The notes beneath the pieces are model-generated. The model was not told the origin of the DNA. It saw nothing but the letters and a program-made list of their open reading frames with translations, and made no database searches. The translations under genes and the position numbers were made by a program. Shown here piece after piece: positions 8,201 through 13,342 of a stretch of 13,342 bases of DNA (position 1 is its first letter; every line of letters starts with the position of its first letter). The DNA is taken from NCBI GenBank assembly GCA_012035435.1, contig JAAUPH010000034.1:1-13342 (forward strand), written 5' to 3'. The stretch is from Sphingopyxis sp. GTDB taxonomy: Bacteria; Pseudomonadota; Alphaproteobacteria; Sphingomonadales; Sphingomonadaceae.

Positions 8201-11200
8201 CCAATGGCGCGGTGGCGATCAATCCGGCCACGGGCGCGCTCACTTACACGCCGAACCCCAACTTCACCGGCACCGACATCATCACCTATCAGATCAGCGA
8301 TGGCGAGGGTGGCACCTCGACCGCGACGGTGACGGTCACGGTCGGCGCGGTCAATGATGCGCCAACAACGGTGGGGCTGCCCGACCTGTTCGATATCGAC
8401 AACAGCATCGTGACCATCCCGGTTGCTCCGGCCTTTGCCGATGCAGAAGGCGACACACTCAGCTATTCTGCCACCGGCCTCCCTGCCGGCGTTTCCATCA
8501 ATCCTGCGACCGGCGTGATCTTTGGCCAGATTGCCAGCAATGCCAGCACCATTGGCGGCGGCGTTTATACCATTACGGTCACCGCGGATGACGGCAACGG
8601 CGGGACGGTGTCGACCACATTCACTTGGACGATCACGAATACGGCGCCCTTTGCCGCCGATGACACAGCATCGACCGCCGAAGATGCGCCGGTCACTTTT
8701 GGCGTGCTGGGCAACGACATTGACCCTGATCTTGATCCGTTGACGGTGGTGTCGGCCACGGCGACCGACGGAACGGTGGTCGTGAACCCTGACGGCACGC
8801 TGACCTTTACGCCCGAGGCTGATTTCAATGGCACGGCGATCGTTACCTACCGCATTACCGACGGTAACGGCGGGTTCTCGACGGCCACAGCGACGATCAC
8901 CGTGGCCCCGGTCAATGATGCCCCCGACGCAACACCGCTGCCCAACCGCAGCAATCTTGATGGCGACACCGTCAACATCCTTGCCGGCGCACAGTTCAGC
9001 GACCGGGAGGGCGATACGCTTGGCTTCACTGCAACGGGGCTGCCTGCTGGTTTGGCGATCAATCCGGTCACCGGGGCCATAACCGGCACCATCGATCCAG
9101 CCGCCAGCCAAGTGAACGGCGGCGTCTATATCATTGAAATCACGGCCAGCGATGGCAATGGTGGGACCAAGACGATCAGCTTTGTCTGGACCATCGCCAA
9201 CCCCGGCCCGACCGCCGATGATGATAGCGCGAGCACCACCGAAGATACGGCGGTCACCATTACCGTGCTGGTCGGCGACACCGATCCTGATGGCGACGCG
9301 CTGGCTGTCACGGCCGCCAGCGCCCCCAATGGCAGCGTGATCATTAACAATGACGGCACCATAACCTATACGCCCAATGCAAATTTCAATGGCACCGACA
9401 CTATTACCTATAGCATCAGCGACGGCCAGGGTGGGACGTCGACAGCGATCGTGACAGTGACGGTCGGCGCCGCCAATGACGCCCCCACCGTGAGCCCGCT
9501 GCCTGCGCGCAGCAATGTCGACAGCGCGGTGGTATCGGTCCCGGTGGCGGGCAATTTTGCTGACCTGGACGGCGATACGCTGACCTTCAGCGCGACCGGC
9601 TTGCCGCTTGGGCTGATCATTGATGCGGCTGGCGTGATCAGCGGCACCATCGATCCGGCCGCATCGCAAGGCGGCCCGGCGGGCGATGGCATTTACAGCG
9701 TCACCATTACCGCCAGCGATGGCAATGGCGGTACCGTATCGACCACCTTCAGCTGGGCCGTAACCAATCCGCCGCCGGTTGCCGTCAATGACCTGGCGAC
9801 GACGATTGAAGACACGCCGGTCGATATCCCGGTTCTGGCAAACGACAGCGATCCCGACGCCGATCCGCTCACCGTCGCTACGGCGAGCGCCGGCAACGGT
9901 ACGGTCACTATCGGCGCTGGCGGAGTGCTGACCTATACCCCCAATGCCAATTTCAATGGCACCGATACCATCACCTACAGCATCAGTGACGGCAATGGCG
10001 GCACGGCCACCGCGACCGTCACGGTAACGGTTGGCGCAGTCAATGACGCGCCGGTTTCGACGCCGATTGCGGCTCAGAATAATGCGGATAACGCCACCGT
10101 CTCGGTTCCGGTTGGCGGCAATTTCAGCGATGTCGACAATGCCACGCTGACCTTTAACGCGGTGGGCCTGCCGCTGGGCCTCAGCATCGATCCCGCAACC
10201 GGCCTTATCAGCGGGACGATTGACCGCAATGCCAGCCAGCCGAACGGCGGCGTCTATAGCGTCACGGTGACCGCCACGGACGCGGGCGGCCTGACGAGCA
10301 GCCAGACCTTTAACTGGACGGTGACCAATCCGCCGCCGGTTGCGGCCAATGACGTGGCGACGACGAACGAAGATAGCGCCGTGGCCATTCCCGTCCTTGC
10401 GAATGACAGCGATCCCGACACCGATCCTTTGACCGTGACCACGGCCAGCGCGGGCAACGGCACCGTCACCATCGGTGCGGGCGGGGTGCTCACCTACACC
10501 CCCAATGCCGATTTCAACGGCACCGACACCATCACTTACACGATCAGCGACGGCAATGGCGGCACGTCTACCGCGACGGTCACGGTCACGGTGGCTCCGG
10601 TCAACGATCCGCCTGTGGCGCTGAATGATGCGACCTCAACCAACGAGGACACGCCGGTCACCATCGCGGTGCTCGCCAACGACAGCGATGTCGATGGCAA
10701 CCCGCTGACGGTCACGGCGGCATCCTCGCCCAATGGCACGGCTGTGATCAATGCTGACGGTACGGTCACCTTCACCCCGGCGGCCAATTTCAACGGTGTG
10801 GCGACGATCACCTACACGATCAGCGATGGTCAGGGCGGCACGTCCACTGCCACGGTCACGGTCGATGTGAACCCGGTGAATGATGCGCCAGTCGCAACCA
10901 ACGACAGTGCGACAACCGCCGAAGACACGCCTGTAACCGTCGCGGTGCTGACCAACGACAGCGATGTCGATGGCGATCCGCTGGCCGTGACGGCGGCAAA
11001 TTCGCCCGATGGGCAAGTGGTGATCAACCCCAATGGGACGATCACTTTCACCCCCAATCCGAATTTTAACGGCACCACCACGGTCACCTACACGATCAGC
11101 GATGGCAAAGGCGGCACGTCGACCGCTACCGTCACGCTAACCGTCGCGGCGGTGAATGACGTGCCTGTCGCCAACCCATCGGTCGCGGTGACGAACGAGG

Positions 11201-11697
11201 ATACGCCGGTCACGCTAACCCCGCTCGCCAATGACAGCGATGCCGATGGTGATCCGCTGGCCGTGACCACGGCGAGTGCGGAAAATGGCACGGTCGTGAT
11301 CAACCCTGACGGCACCGTGCGCTATACGCCGAACGCCAACTTCAACGGCACCGACGTCGTGACCTACACGATCAGCGATGGCCGCGGCGGCACTGCAACC
11401 TCGACCGTCACCGTCACCGTCAATTCGGTGAACGATGTGCCGGTCGCCGCGAATGATACGGCGACGACGCCAGAGGACGGCCCGGTCATCATCCCCGTGC
11501 TCGCCAACGACCGCGATGCCGATGGCGATCCGCTAACCGTTACCGCGGCGACGTCGCGAACGGCACGGTGGTCATTAACCCTGATGGCACGGTCACCTTC
11601 ACCCCCACCGCCAATTTCAACGGCCCGACGACGATCAGCTATACGATCAGTGACGAGCGCGGCGGCACGACGACGGCAACGGTGGCGGTCACCGTGA
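3712..11697 (+). CDS. Adhesin fragment 3: repeat units second half of A5 to first half of A22
   Basis: This is the central 2.6-kilocodon block of the stalk. The GTG at 3712 is internal; the real frame enters at 3685, directly after the extra G at 3684. Contents in order: end of A5 (residues 1-49), B5, A6, B6, A7, B7, A8, A9, A10, B8, then pairs up to A17-B15, then lone A18 to A21, and A22 from residue 2577. Type A units carry ED, an ANDSDPDGDPLTV-type loop, a TPNANFNGTDTITY strand and a VNDAP linker. Type B units carry FSDxDGDxL, GLPxGLSI and GxISGTI, and end in WTVTNPAP. From residue about 2615 the translation turns Arg/Ser/Pro-rich because a C is missing near 11557; the stop at 11695-11697 is out of frame with the gene. 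No internal stop or other lesion is seen. Confidence 0.9.
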   Translation: MVINANGTVTYTPNPGFNGTDTITYTISDGNGGTSTATVTVAVADVNDTPVVSGSIGNQTNLDAQVISLPVAGAFSDPDGDTLSYSASGLPAGLTINPATGVISGTIDRSASQPNGGVYSITVTASDGRGGTAVQNFTWTVTNPAPVASNDIANTAEDTAVNVAVLGNDVDADGDPLTITTASAGSGTVVILPNGMLQYTPNPNFNGQDTIVYTITDSEGGTSTATVTVNVAPANDAPTTVGLPPQNGDDGAAVSIPTAPAFSDVDGDALTFTATGLPPSLSIDPVTGVISGTLAPDSSQNGPYVVTVTATDPSGASVTTSFVYGVQNIPPVATNDTASTPEDVPVVVAVLTNDSDPDGDPLTITSANATNGTVVVNANGTVTFTPAPDFNGVATVTYTVSDGQGGVATATLTINVGAVNDAPTSVPIPNVTNQDNQAVSVNTGDFFTDKDGDTLSFSVVGLPAGLGMDAATGIISGTIDRNASQPNGGVYSVTVTARDPGGLVTSRTFTWTVTNPAPTATNDAATTTEDTLIAAITVLGNDSDPDGDTLTVTAASAPNGTVTINPDGTLRYVPNANFNGSDTITYVISDGNGGTSTAAVIVTVTPVNDVPVAVNDNATTNEDQPVTVGLLGNDSDLDGDTLTVIAASSPNGTVVINPDGTVSFTPAPNFNGPTTISYTINDGNGGTATATVNIVVNAVNDAPVANASTATTSEDTPVTVPVLANDTDLDGDPLTVTAASAPNGTVVINPDGTVTYTPNANFNGTDTISYTISDGQGGFATSTVTVTVGAVNDAPTAMPIAPQTNVDAAVVSFPVAGNFSDLDGDTLTYAATGLPAGLSINPATGLISGTIDRSASQTNGGVYSVTVTASDGNGGTVSQTFGWTVTNPAPLAANDTAATNEDAPVTVAVLANDSDPDADPLTVTSATAPNGTVVINGDGTITYTPNANFNGTDTITYTISDGQGGTSTATVTVTVAGVNDAPTVDTPLPAQTGVDSGAVNIPVAGNFSDLDNDPLSFTATGLPPGLTISAAGVISGTLAAGASQGGPNGDGIYSVTVTASDGRGGTVTSTFSYTVTNPVPTAANDTAATAEDTPVTVAVLANDNDPDGDPLTVTSATSPNGTVVINGDGTITFTPNANFNGATTISYAISDGNGGTATATVNVTVGAVNDAPVVDTPIANQSGVDNSAVTIPTAGNFSDVDGNPLTFSATGLPQGLIIDPATGVISGTIDPGASQPNGGVYSVTVTASDGNGGTVSTTFTYTVTNPAPAAVNDTATTAEDTAVVIPVLANDSDPDGDPLTVTSATSPNGTVVINGDGTITFTPNANFNGPTTITYAISDGNGGTSTATVNVTVTATNDVPTADTPLPTQTNQDADAVTINVAPSFSDLDGDTLSFTATGLPPGASISATGVITGPLDNSASQGGPNNNGVYTVVVTATDGNGGTVQSTFTWTVTNPAPVAVNDTASTPEDTDIVIAVLANDTDADGDTLTVTNATAPNGAVAINPATGALTYTPNPNFTGTDIITYQISDGEGGTSTATVTVTVGAVNDAPTTVGLPDLFDIDNSIVTIPVAPAFADAEGDTLSYSATGLPAGVSINPATGVIFGQIASNASTIGGGVYTITVTADDGNGGTVSTTFTWTITNTAPFAADDTASTAEDAPVTFGVLGNDIDPDLDPLTVVSATATDGTVVVNPDGTLTFTPEADFNGTAIVTYRITDGNGGFSTATATITVAPVNDAPDATPLPNRSNLDGDTVNILAGAQFSDREGDTLGFTATGLPAGLAINPVTGAITGTIDPAASQVNGGVYIIEITASDGNGGTKTISFVWTIANPGPTADDDSASTTEDTAVTITVLVGDTDPDGDALAVTAASAPNGSVIINNDGTITYTPNANFNGTDTITYSISDGQGGTSTAIVTVTVGAANDAPTVSPLPARSNVDSAVVSVPVAGNFADLDGDTLTFSATGLPLGLIIDAAGVISGTIDPAASQGGPAGDGIYSVTITASDGNGGTVSTTFSWAVTNPPPVAVNDLATTIEDTPVDIPVLANDSDPDADPLTVATASAGNGTVTIGAGGVLTYTPNANFNGTDTITYSISDGNGGTATATVTVTVGAVNDAPVSTPIAAQNNADNATVSVPVGGNFSDVDNATLTFNAVGLPLGLSIDPATGLISGTIDRNASQPNGGVYSVTVTATDAGGLTSSQTFNWTVTNPPPVAANDVATTNEDSAVAIPVLANDSDPDTDPLTVTTASAGNGTVTIGAGGVLTYTPNADFNGTDTITYTISDGNGGTSTATVTVTVAPVNDPPVALNDATSTNEDTPVTIAVLANDSDVDGNPLTVTAASSPNGTAVINADGTVTFTPAANFNGVATITYTISDGQGGTSTATVTVDVNPVNDAPVATNDSATTAEDTPVTVAVLTNDSDVDGDPLAVTAANSPDGQVVINPNGTITFTPNPNFNGTTTVTYTISDGKGGTSTATVTLTVAAVNDVPVANPSVAVTNEDTPVTLTPLANDSDADGDPLAVTTASAENGTVVINPDGTVRYTPNANFNGTDVVTYTISDGRGGTATSTVTVTVNSVNDVPVAANDTATTPEDGPVIIPVLANDRDADGDPLTVTAATSRTARWSLTLMARSPSPPPPISTARRRSAIRSVTSAAARRRQRWRSP
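5263..5817 (+). repeat. Two lone A units interrupting the A-B alternation (A8, A9)
   Basis: A8 (5263-5541) and A9 (5542-5817) follow one another with no B domain between them, and A9 is followed directly by A10. A8 has TEDTLIAAITVLGND and A9 has NEDQPVTVGLLGND, both with the acidic DSDPDGD or DSDLDGD loop. The linkers are VNDVPVAVND and VNDAPVANAS. This looks like loss of B units, or insertion of an A-A run, within an ancestral A-B array. Confidence 0.9.
5818..10335 (+). repeat. Second A-B block: eight alternating pairs
   Basis: Units, with start bases: A10 5818, B8 6094, A11 6379, B9 6655, A12 6949, B10 7225, A13 7513, B11 7789, A14 8083, B12 8362, A15 8647, B13 8923, A16 9208, B14 9484, A17 9775, B15 10051. 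All A units here are 276 bases except A14, which is 279 (INPATGALTY in place of INPDGTVTY). B9, B11 and B14 carry a longer loop, SQGGPNGDGIYSV or similar, where B8, B10, B13 and B15 have SQTNGGVYSV or similar. A11 to A13 share most of their central sequence, suggesting local duplication. A15 and B12 are the most divergent (NDIDPDLDPL; FADAEGDTL and IFGQI). Confidence 0.9.
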
Positions 11698-12536
11698 CGC
11701 CGGTCAACGATCCGCCGGTCGCACGGCCAGATGCCGCGACCACGGCGGAGGATACGCCGGTGCGTATATCGCCGCTGCCCAATGACAGCGATGTGGACGG
11801 CAACCCGCTGACTATCGTGGCGGCGAGCGCGCCGAACGGGACGGTGGTGATCAACGCCGATGGCACCGTAACATACACGCCCAACGCCAATTTCAACGGC
11901 ACCGACACGATCACTTATACCGTCAGCGATGGGCGGGGTGGGACATCGACCACCACGATCGCCGTCACCGTCACCCCGGTCAACGACATCCCCGTGGCGC
12001 GGAATGACGTGTTCACGATGGACGAAGATACAACCGCGCGTATTCCGGTGCTGTCGAACGATTTTGATCTGGATGGCGACACGCTGACCATCACGGCGGC
12101 AAGCTCGCCCAATGGGACGGTCGTTATCAACGCCGATGGCACGGTCAGCTTTACGCCCAACCGCGATTATTTCGGCCCCGCGACGATCACCTATACGATC
12201 AGCGACGGGCGCGGCGGCACAGCGACGGCGACCGTTGCGGTCAATGTCGGCAACACCAACGAACTGCCGGTGGATGGCGATGAGGCCATCTTCACCATCG
12301 GGGGCGTGCTGACCCGCATCGATGTGCTGGCCAATGCGACCGACCCGGAACGCGACCCGCTCTCCGTCTTCTTTGTCGATGTGGTGAGCGGACCCGGCAC
12401 GGTGGTGATCAATCCCGACGGCTCGCTCGGCTATACTGCGCCGCCCGAGTTCCAAGGCGTGGTCACGATCCGCTATATCGTCAGCGACGGGAAGGGCGGC
12501 TTTAACGAAAGCTTCACCACCATCACCGTCACCCAG
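10336..12536 (+). repeat. C-terminal run of eight lone A units (A18-A25)
   Basis: Starts: A18 10336, A19 10612, A20 10888, A21 11164, A22 11440, A23 11715, A24 11991, A25 12267. A18-A21, A23 and A24 are exactly 276 bases; A22 measures 275 and becomes 276 when the missing base near 11557 is restored. A25 (about 270 bases) is the degraded end unit, without ED and with ATDPERDPL in place of the DPDGD loop. This closing region has no B domains at all, so the rod near the C-terminus is built of one domain type only. The gradient from near-consensus to divergent at the array edge is usual for repeats kept similar by recombination in the interior. Confidence 0.9.
11557..11557 (+). other. Apparent one-base deletion inside unit A22 (frameshift 3)
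   Basis: The sequence reads ACGTCGCGAACGGCACGG, giving S-R-T-A-R in the upstream frame. Sister units have TCGCCCAATGGCACGG or TCGCCGAACGGCACGG (S-P-N-G-T). Adding one C makes TCG CCG AAC GGC ACG, restores the consensus, and brings A22 from 275 to 276 bases. The downstream frame then continues without a break to the end of the array. Confidence 0.92.
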
Positions 12537-13127
12537 GCGACGGCGGACATCAACGCGCTGCTCGGCAAACCGCGCGATCCGGGCATCCCCGACGGCTGGC
12601 GCGTCGATGCGGTGCGTGATCAGACGCGCGAATTTATCAACGTCCCGCTGATCATCGATCAAACCGCGAACGACTTCCGCTCGCTGAACCCCACGGCCAT
12701 GCTGTTTGGCGAACGCCCGCTGCTGACAGCCATCAACGGCATGGGCTGGCTGCGCGGTATGGGCGAACTTGATGTCGATGGTAGTCCGGTGACCGAGGTG
12801 GTGAACCAGATCGACCGCATTCGCGACTTGCGCTTTGGCATGGACCGGCTGTTCGATCCGCGCTTCGGCGATTTTATGGTCGACACGCTCACCGGCTTCT
12901 CGGTGCGTCAGCTCGACAGCGGCAATGATCAGTTGATGATCGAATCGGTCGTCCGCGACCGCGTGATATATATGGAAGCGCGCGATATCGGCGGCTGCTC
13001 GGCGATCAATGCCATGATCTCGATGCGCGGCCAGGCGCAGGACTTCGACACCTGGGCGCAGATGGGCAACCAGGGCTGGGCCTACGAGGACGTGGCTGCC
13101 GTTCTTCAAGCGCATGGAAAGCTATGA
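11568..13127 (+). CDS. Adhesin fragment 4: last repeats and C-terminal region, fused in frame to GMC oxidoreductase sequence
   Basis: The GTG at 11568 is internal; the real frame enters at 11558-11559. Residues 1-49 finish A22, A23 is 50-141, A24 142-233 and the divergent A25 234-323. A25 has lost the ED motif and has GPGTVVINPDGSLGY in the middle. Residues 324-474 are a non-repeat C-terminal region (see separate entry). From residue 475 the text becomes GGCSAINAMISMRGQ, a GMC oxidoreductase signature, with DFDTWAQMGNQGW after it. Residues from about 509 are read in the wrong frame because of an extra base near 13094, and the TGA at 13125-13127 is therefore not a natural stop of either protein. 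The true adhesin C-terminus is missing. Confidence 0.85.
   Translation: MVINPDGTVTFTPTANFNGPTTISYTISDERGGTTTATVAVTVTPVNDPPVARPDAATTAEDTPVRISPLPNDSDVDGNPLTIVAASAPNGTVVINADGTVTYTPNANFNGTDTITYTVSDGRGGTSTTTIAVTVTPVNDIPVARNDVFTMDEDTTARIPVLSNDFDLDGDTLTITAASSPNGTVVINADGTVSFTPNRDYFGPATITYTISDGRGGTATATVAVNVGNTNELPVDGDEAIFTIGGVLTRIDVLANATDPERDPLSVFFVDVVSGPGTVVINPDGSLGYTAPPEFQGVVTIRYIVSDGKGGFNESFTTITVTQATADINALLGKPRDPGIPDGWRVDAVRDQTREFINVPLIIDQTANDFRSLNPTAMLFGERPLLTAINGMGWLRGMGELDVDGSPVTEVVNQIDRIRDLRFGMDRLFDPRFGDFMVDTLTGFSVRQLDSGNDQLMIESVVRDRVIYMEARDIGGCSAINAMISMRGQAQDFDTWAQMGNQGWAYEDVAAVLQAHGKL
12537..12989 (+). other. Unique C-terminal region of the adhesin, truncated at the junction
   Basis: About 150 residues that are not repeat-like. 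They start TADINALLGKPRDPGIPDGW, have a helical-looking middle with INGMGWLRGMGELDVDG and VNQIDRIRDLRFGMDRLFD, and end GFSVRQLDSGNDQLMIES then VVRDRVIYMEARDI. The block is more charged than the repeats, with many Arg and Asp residues. It resembles the conserved tail I associate with large cadherin-like proteins of alphaproteobacteria, in which a beta domain follows; I cannot name a Pfam family. In this window it is cut off at about 12990, where unrelated GMC sequence begins. It is a candidate anchoring or secretion-linked module, which is inference. Confidence 0.6.
12987..12998 (+). other. Adhesin/GMC junction
   Basis: Left of this point the residues belong to the adhesin tail (VVRDRVIYMEARDI); right of it they are GMC oxidoreductase (GGCSAINAM). 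The joint lies within GATATCGGCGGCTGC, where GGCGGC could belong to either side, so short shared sequence may have guided the join. The reading frame is kept across it. There is no stop codon, start codon, ribosome-binding site or inverted repeat between the two. It is either an assembly chimera or a deletion. Confidence 0.75.
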
Positions 13128-13140
13128 GGGCGGTGACGAG
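12990..13140 (+). pseudogene. GMC oxidoreductase internal fragment, lacking the FAD-binding N-terminus and frameshifted
   Basis: The GMC family comprises FAD enzymes such as choline dehydrogenase and alcohol dehydrogenases. This fragment reads GGCSAINAMISMRGQ, then AQDFDTWAQMGNQGW, AYEDV, and after a one-base shift LPFFKRMESYEGGDES. It matches the first GMC signature (GGSSxINxMxxxRG), followed by the DxxxW...GNxGW and 'DVLPYFKRxE' region. In a full enzyme this lies about 80-130 residues in. The GxGxxG dinucleotide-binding segment that should come first is absent, replaced by adhesin sequence in frame. An extra base at about 13094 (GTGG for GTG) disrupts it; the corrected frame runs on to a TGA at 13210, but from about 13145 it no longer looks like a GMC protein. 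It cannot be a working enzyme as it stands. Confidence 0.85.
13092..13096 (+). other. Apparent one-base insertion in the GMC piece (frameshift 4)
   Basis: GACGTGGCTGCCGTTCTTC reads D-V-A-A-V-L as it stands. Dropping one G of the GG at 13094-13095 gives GAC GTG CTG CCG TTC TTC AAG CGC ATG GAA, D-V-L-P-F-F-K-R-M-E, the expected GMC family text. The uncorrected frame stops 30 bases further on. Confidence 0.88.
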
Positions 13141-13342
13141 TCACTTCGCTTGCCCAGGCCCCGGCGCGACTCGACGGGTTGCGCGCAGGTGTCTGGCGCG
13201 CTGCGGGAATGATCGAGATGACGGACGCAGTTTGAAGACGGCTTCGATGCGGCATGCCGCGCGCTTGGGACGGCGGGTGTTTCTTTGCGGCCCTTCGAGC
13301 CGCCAGCTTATGCCTATGGTCGATCCAGGCGCGCCGGACTGC
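13141..13342 (+). other. Unassigned terminal stretch, no intact frame
   Basis: No reading frame stays open and recognisable through these 202 bases. Bases 13149-13232 read LAQAPARLDGLRAGVW then RAAGMIEMTDAV before a TGA at 13233. Bases 13228 onward, in another frame, read QFEDGFDAACRALG followed by LRPFEPPAYAYG and stay open to the window end. The two pieces overlap and would join if a base were added or removed near 13230, giving an amphipathic-looking protein segment that I do not recognise. It does not look like the continuation of the GMC domain. No terminator hairpin or promoter is evident. Confidence 0.4.

Larger units (their letters stand above)
1..12989 (+). other. Giant tandem-repeat adhesin-like gene, 5'-partial, broken by three one-base indels
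   Basis: This is the whole locus read as one gene. Repairing a missing base at about 400-425, removing an extra G at 3684 and restoring a missing C near 11557 joins three open frames into about 4,330 continuous residues. The order is DUF4347 tail, beta-rich unnamed domain, degenerate repeat, 25 type A and 15 type B Ig/cadherin-like units, then a unique C-terminal region. Proteins of this style are large secreted or surface-attached adhesins and matrix proteins; repeated Asp-rich loops suggest calcium stiffening. No cysteine is seen in the repeat units, as expected for an extracellular rod. The start codon, any signal and the natural end are outside the window or lost at the junction near 12990, so the secretion route is unknown. 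It could be a genuine pseudogene, but the absence of other lesions favours sequence error. Confidence 0.85.

Noticed and set aside
7924..9669. 581-codon open frame on the - strand (also 2346-3734 and 11364-13115)
   Set aside because: These mirror the repeats on the sense strand and are rich in Arg, Asp, His and Gly with no recognisable domain. Long antisense frames are expected opposite GC-rich genes with repeated codon use.
3780..11400. RTX calcium-binding nonapeptides in the DGQGGTSTATV strands
   Set aside because: Glycine pairs recur once per 92-residue unit inside a beta strand turn; there are no tandem GGxGxDxxx nonamers.
3712..11697. Separate genes starting at GTG 3712 and GTG 11568
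   Set aside because: Both GTGs fall inside the conserved GTVVI strand of a repeat unit, just after a correctable one-base indel. They are internal valine codons.
1281..12536. CRISPR array or non-coding satellite DNA
   Set aside because: The period is about 276 bases or about 570 bases and is maintained at protein level with many synonymous differences; there are no short identical repeats with unique spacers.
11568..13127. Natural bifunctional adhesin-oxidoreductase
   Set aside because: The GMC part lacks the FAD-binding segment, has a frameshift soon after its start and loses family similarity within about 150 bases, so no functional enzyme could result.
13128..13342. Rho-independent terminator or promoter after the TGA at 13127
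   Set aside because: No GC hairpin followed by a T-run and no convincing -35/-10 pair was seen; the TGA itself is produced by a frameshift.

Overview
The window is almost entirely one giant, repeat-built surface or secreted protein gene on the + strand, entered in progress at base 1. It is followed by a short, out-of-place piece of a GMC (glucose-methanol-choline) flavoprotein oxidoreductase gene and an untidy last ~200 bases. The DNA is GC-rich with strongly G/C-biased third positions. The gene begins with what looks like the tail of a DUF4347 domain, then carries Ig/cadherin-like repeats. This suggests a Gram-negative bacterium, most likely an alphaproteobacterium of the Sphingomonadales type. 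That placement is inference from protein style and composition only; there is no rRNA or other marker gene.

Layout. Bases 1 to about 1280 hold the N-terminal non-repeat part: the DUF4347 tail, a beta-rich unnamed domain and a degenerate repeat-like domain. Bases 1281 to 12536 hold 40 tandem domains of two kinds. Type A is a VCBS/tandem-95 cadherin-like unit with an almost invariant ED near its start and a D-x-D-P-D-G-D acidic loop. Type B is a He_PIG-like putative Ig unit with GLPxGL and GxIxGTI motifs. The order is seven A-B pairs, two lone A units, eight A-B pairs, then eight lone A units (25 A, 15 B). Bases 12537 to 12989 are a unique C-terminal region. At about 12990 the reading frame passes without a stop into GMC oxidoreductase sequence that lacks its FAD-binding N-terminus.

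The coding sequence is open over about 4,330 residues but split into three frames by three apparent one-base indels (about 400-425, at 3684, and near 11557). A fourth (about 13094) breaks the GMC piece. The repeats act as a ruler: 16 of the 25 A units are exactly 276 bases as read. The two A units with internal frameshifts measure 277 and 275 bases and return to 276 when repaired. No other disabling change is seen in the array, so sequencing or assembly indels are the simplest explanation; a very recent pseudogene is the alternative.

Biologically, the protein should be a long, stalk-like, probably calcium-stiffened adhesin or matrix protein. The true start, secretion signal and natural C-terminus are not in the window, so its export route cannot be read here. 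I see no RNA genes, CRISPR, insertion sequence or convincing promoter or terminator. I do not see a new defence or metabolic system. The points most worth a second look are the adhesin/GMC junction and the exact repeat periodicity with heavy synonymous divergence.
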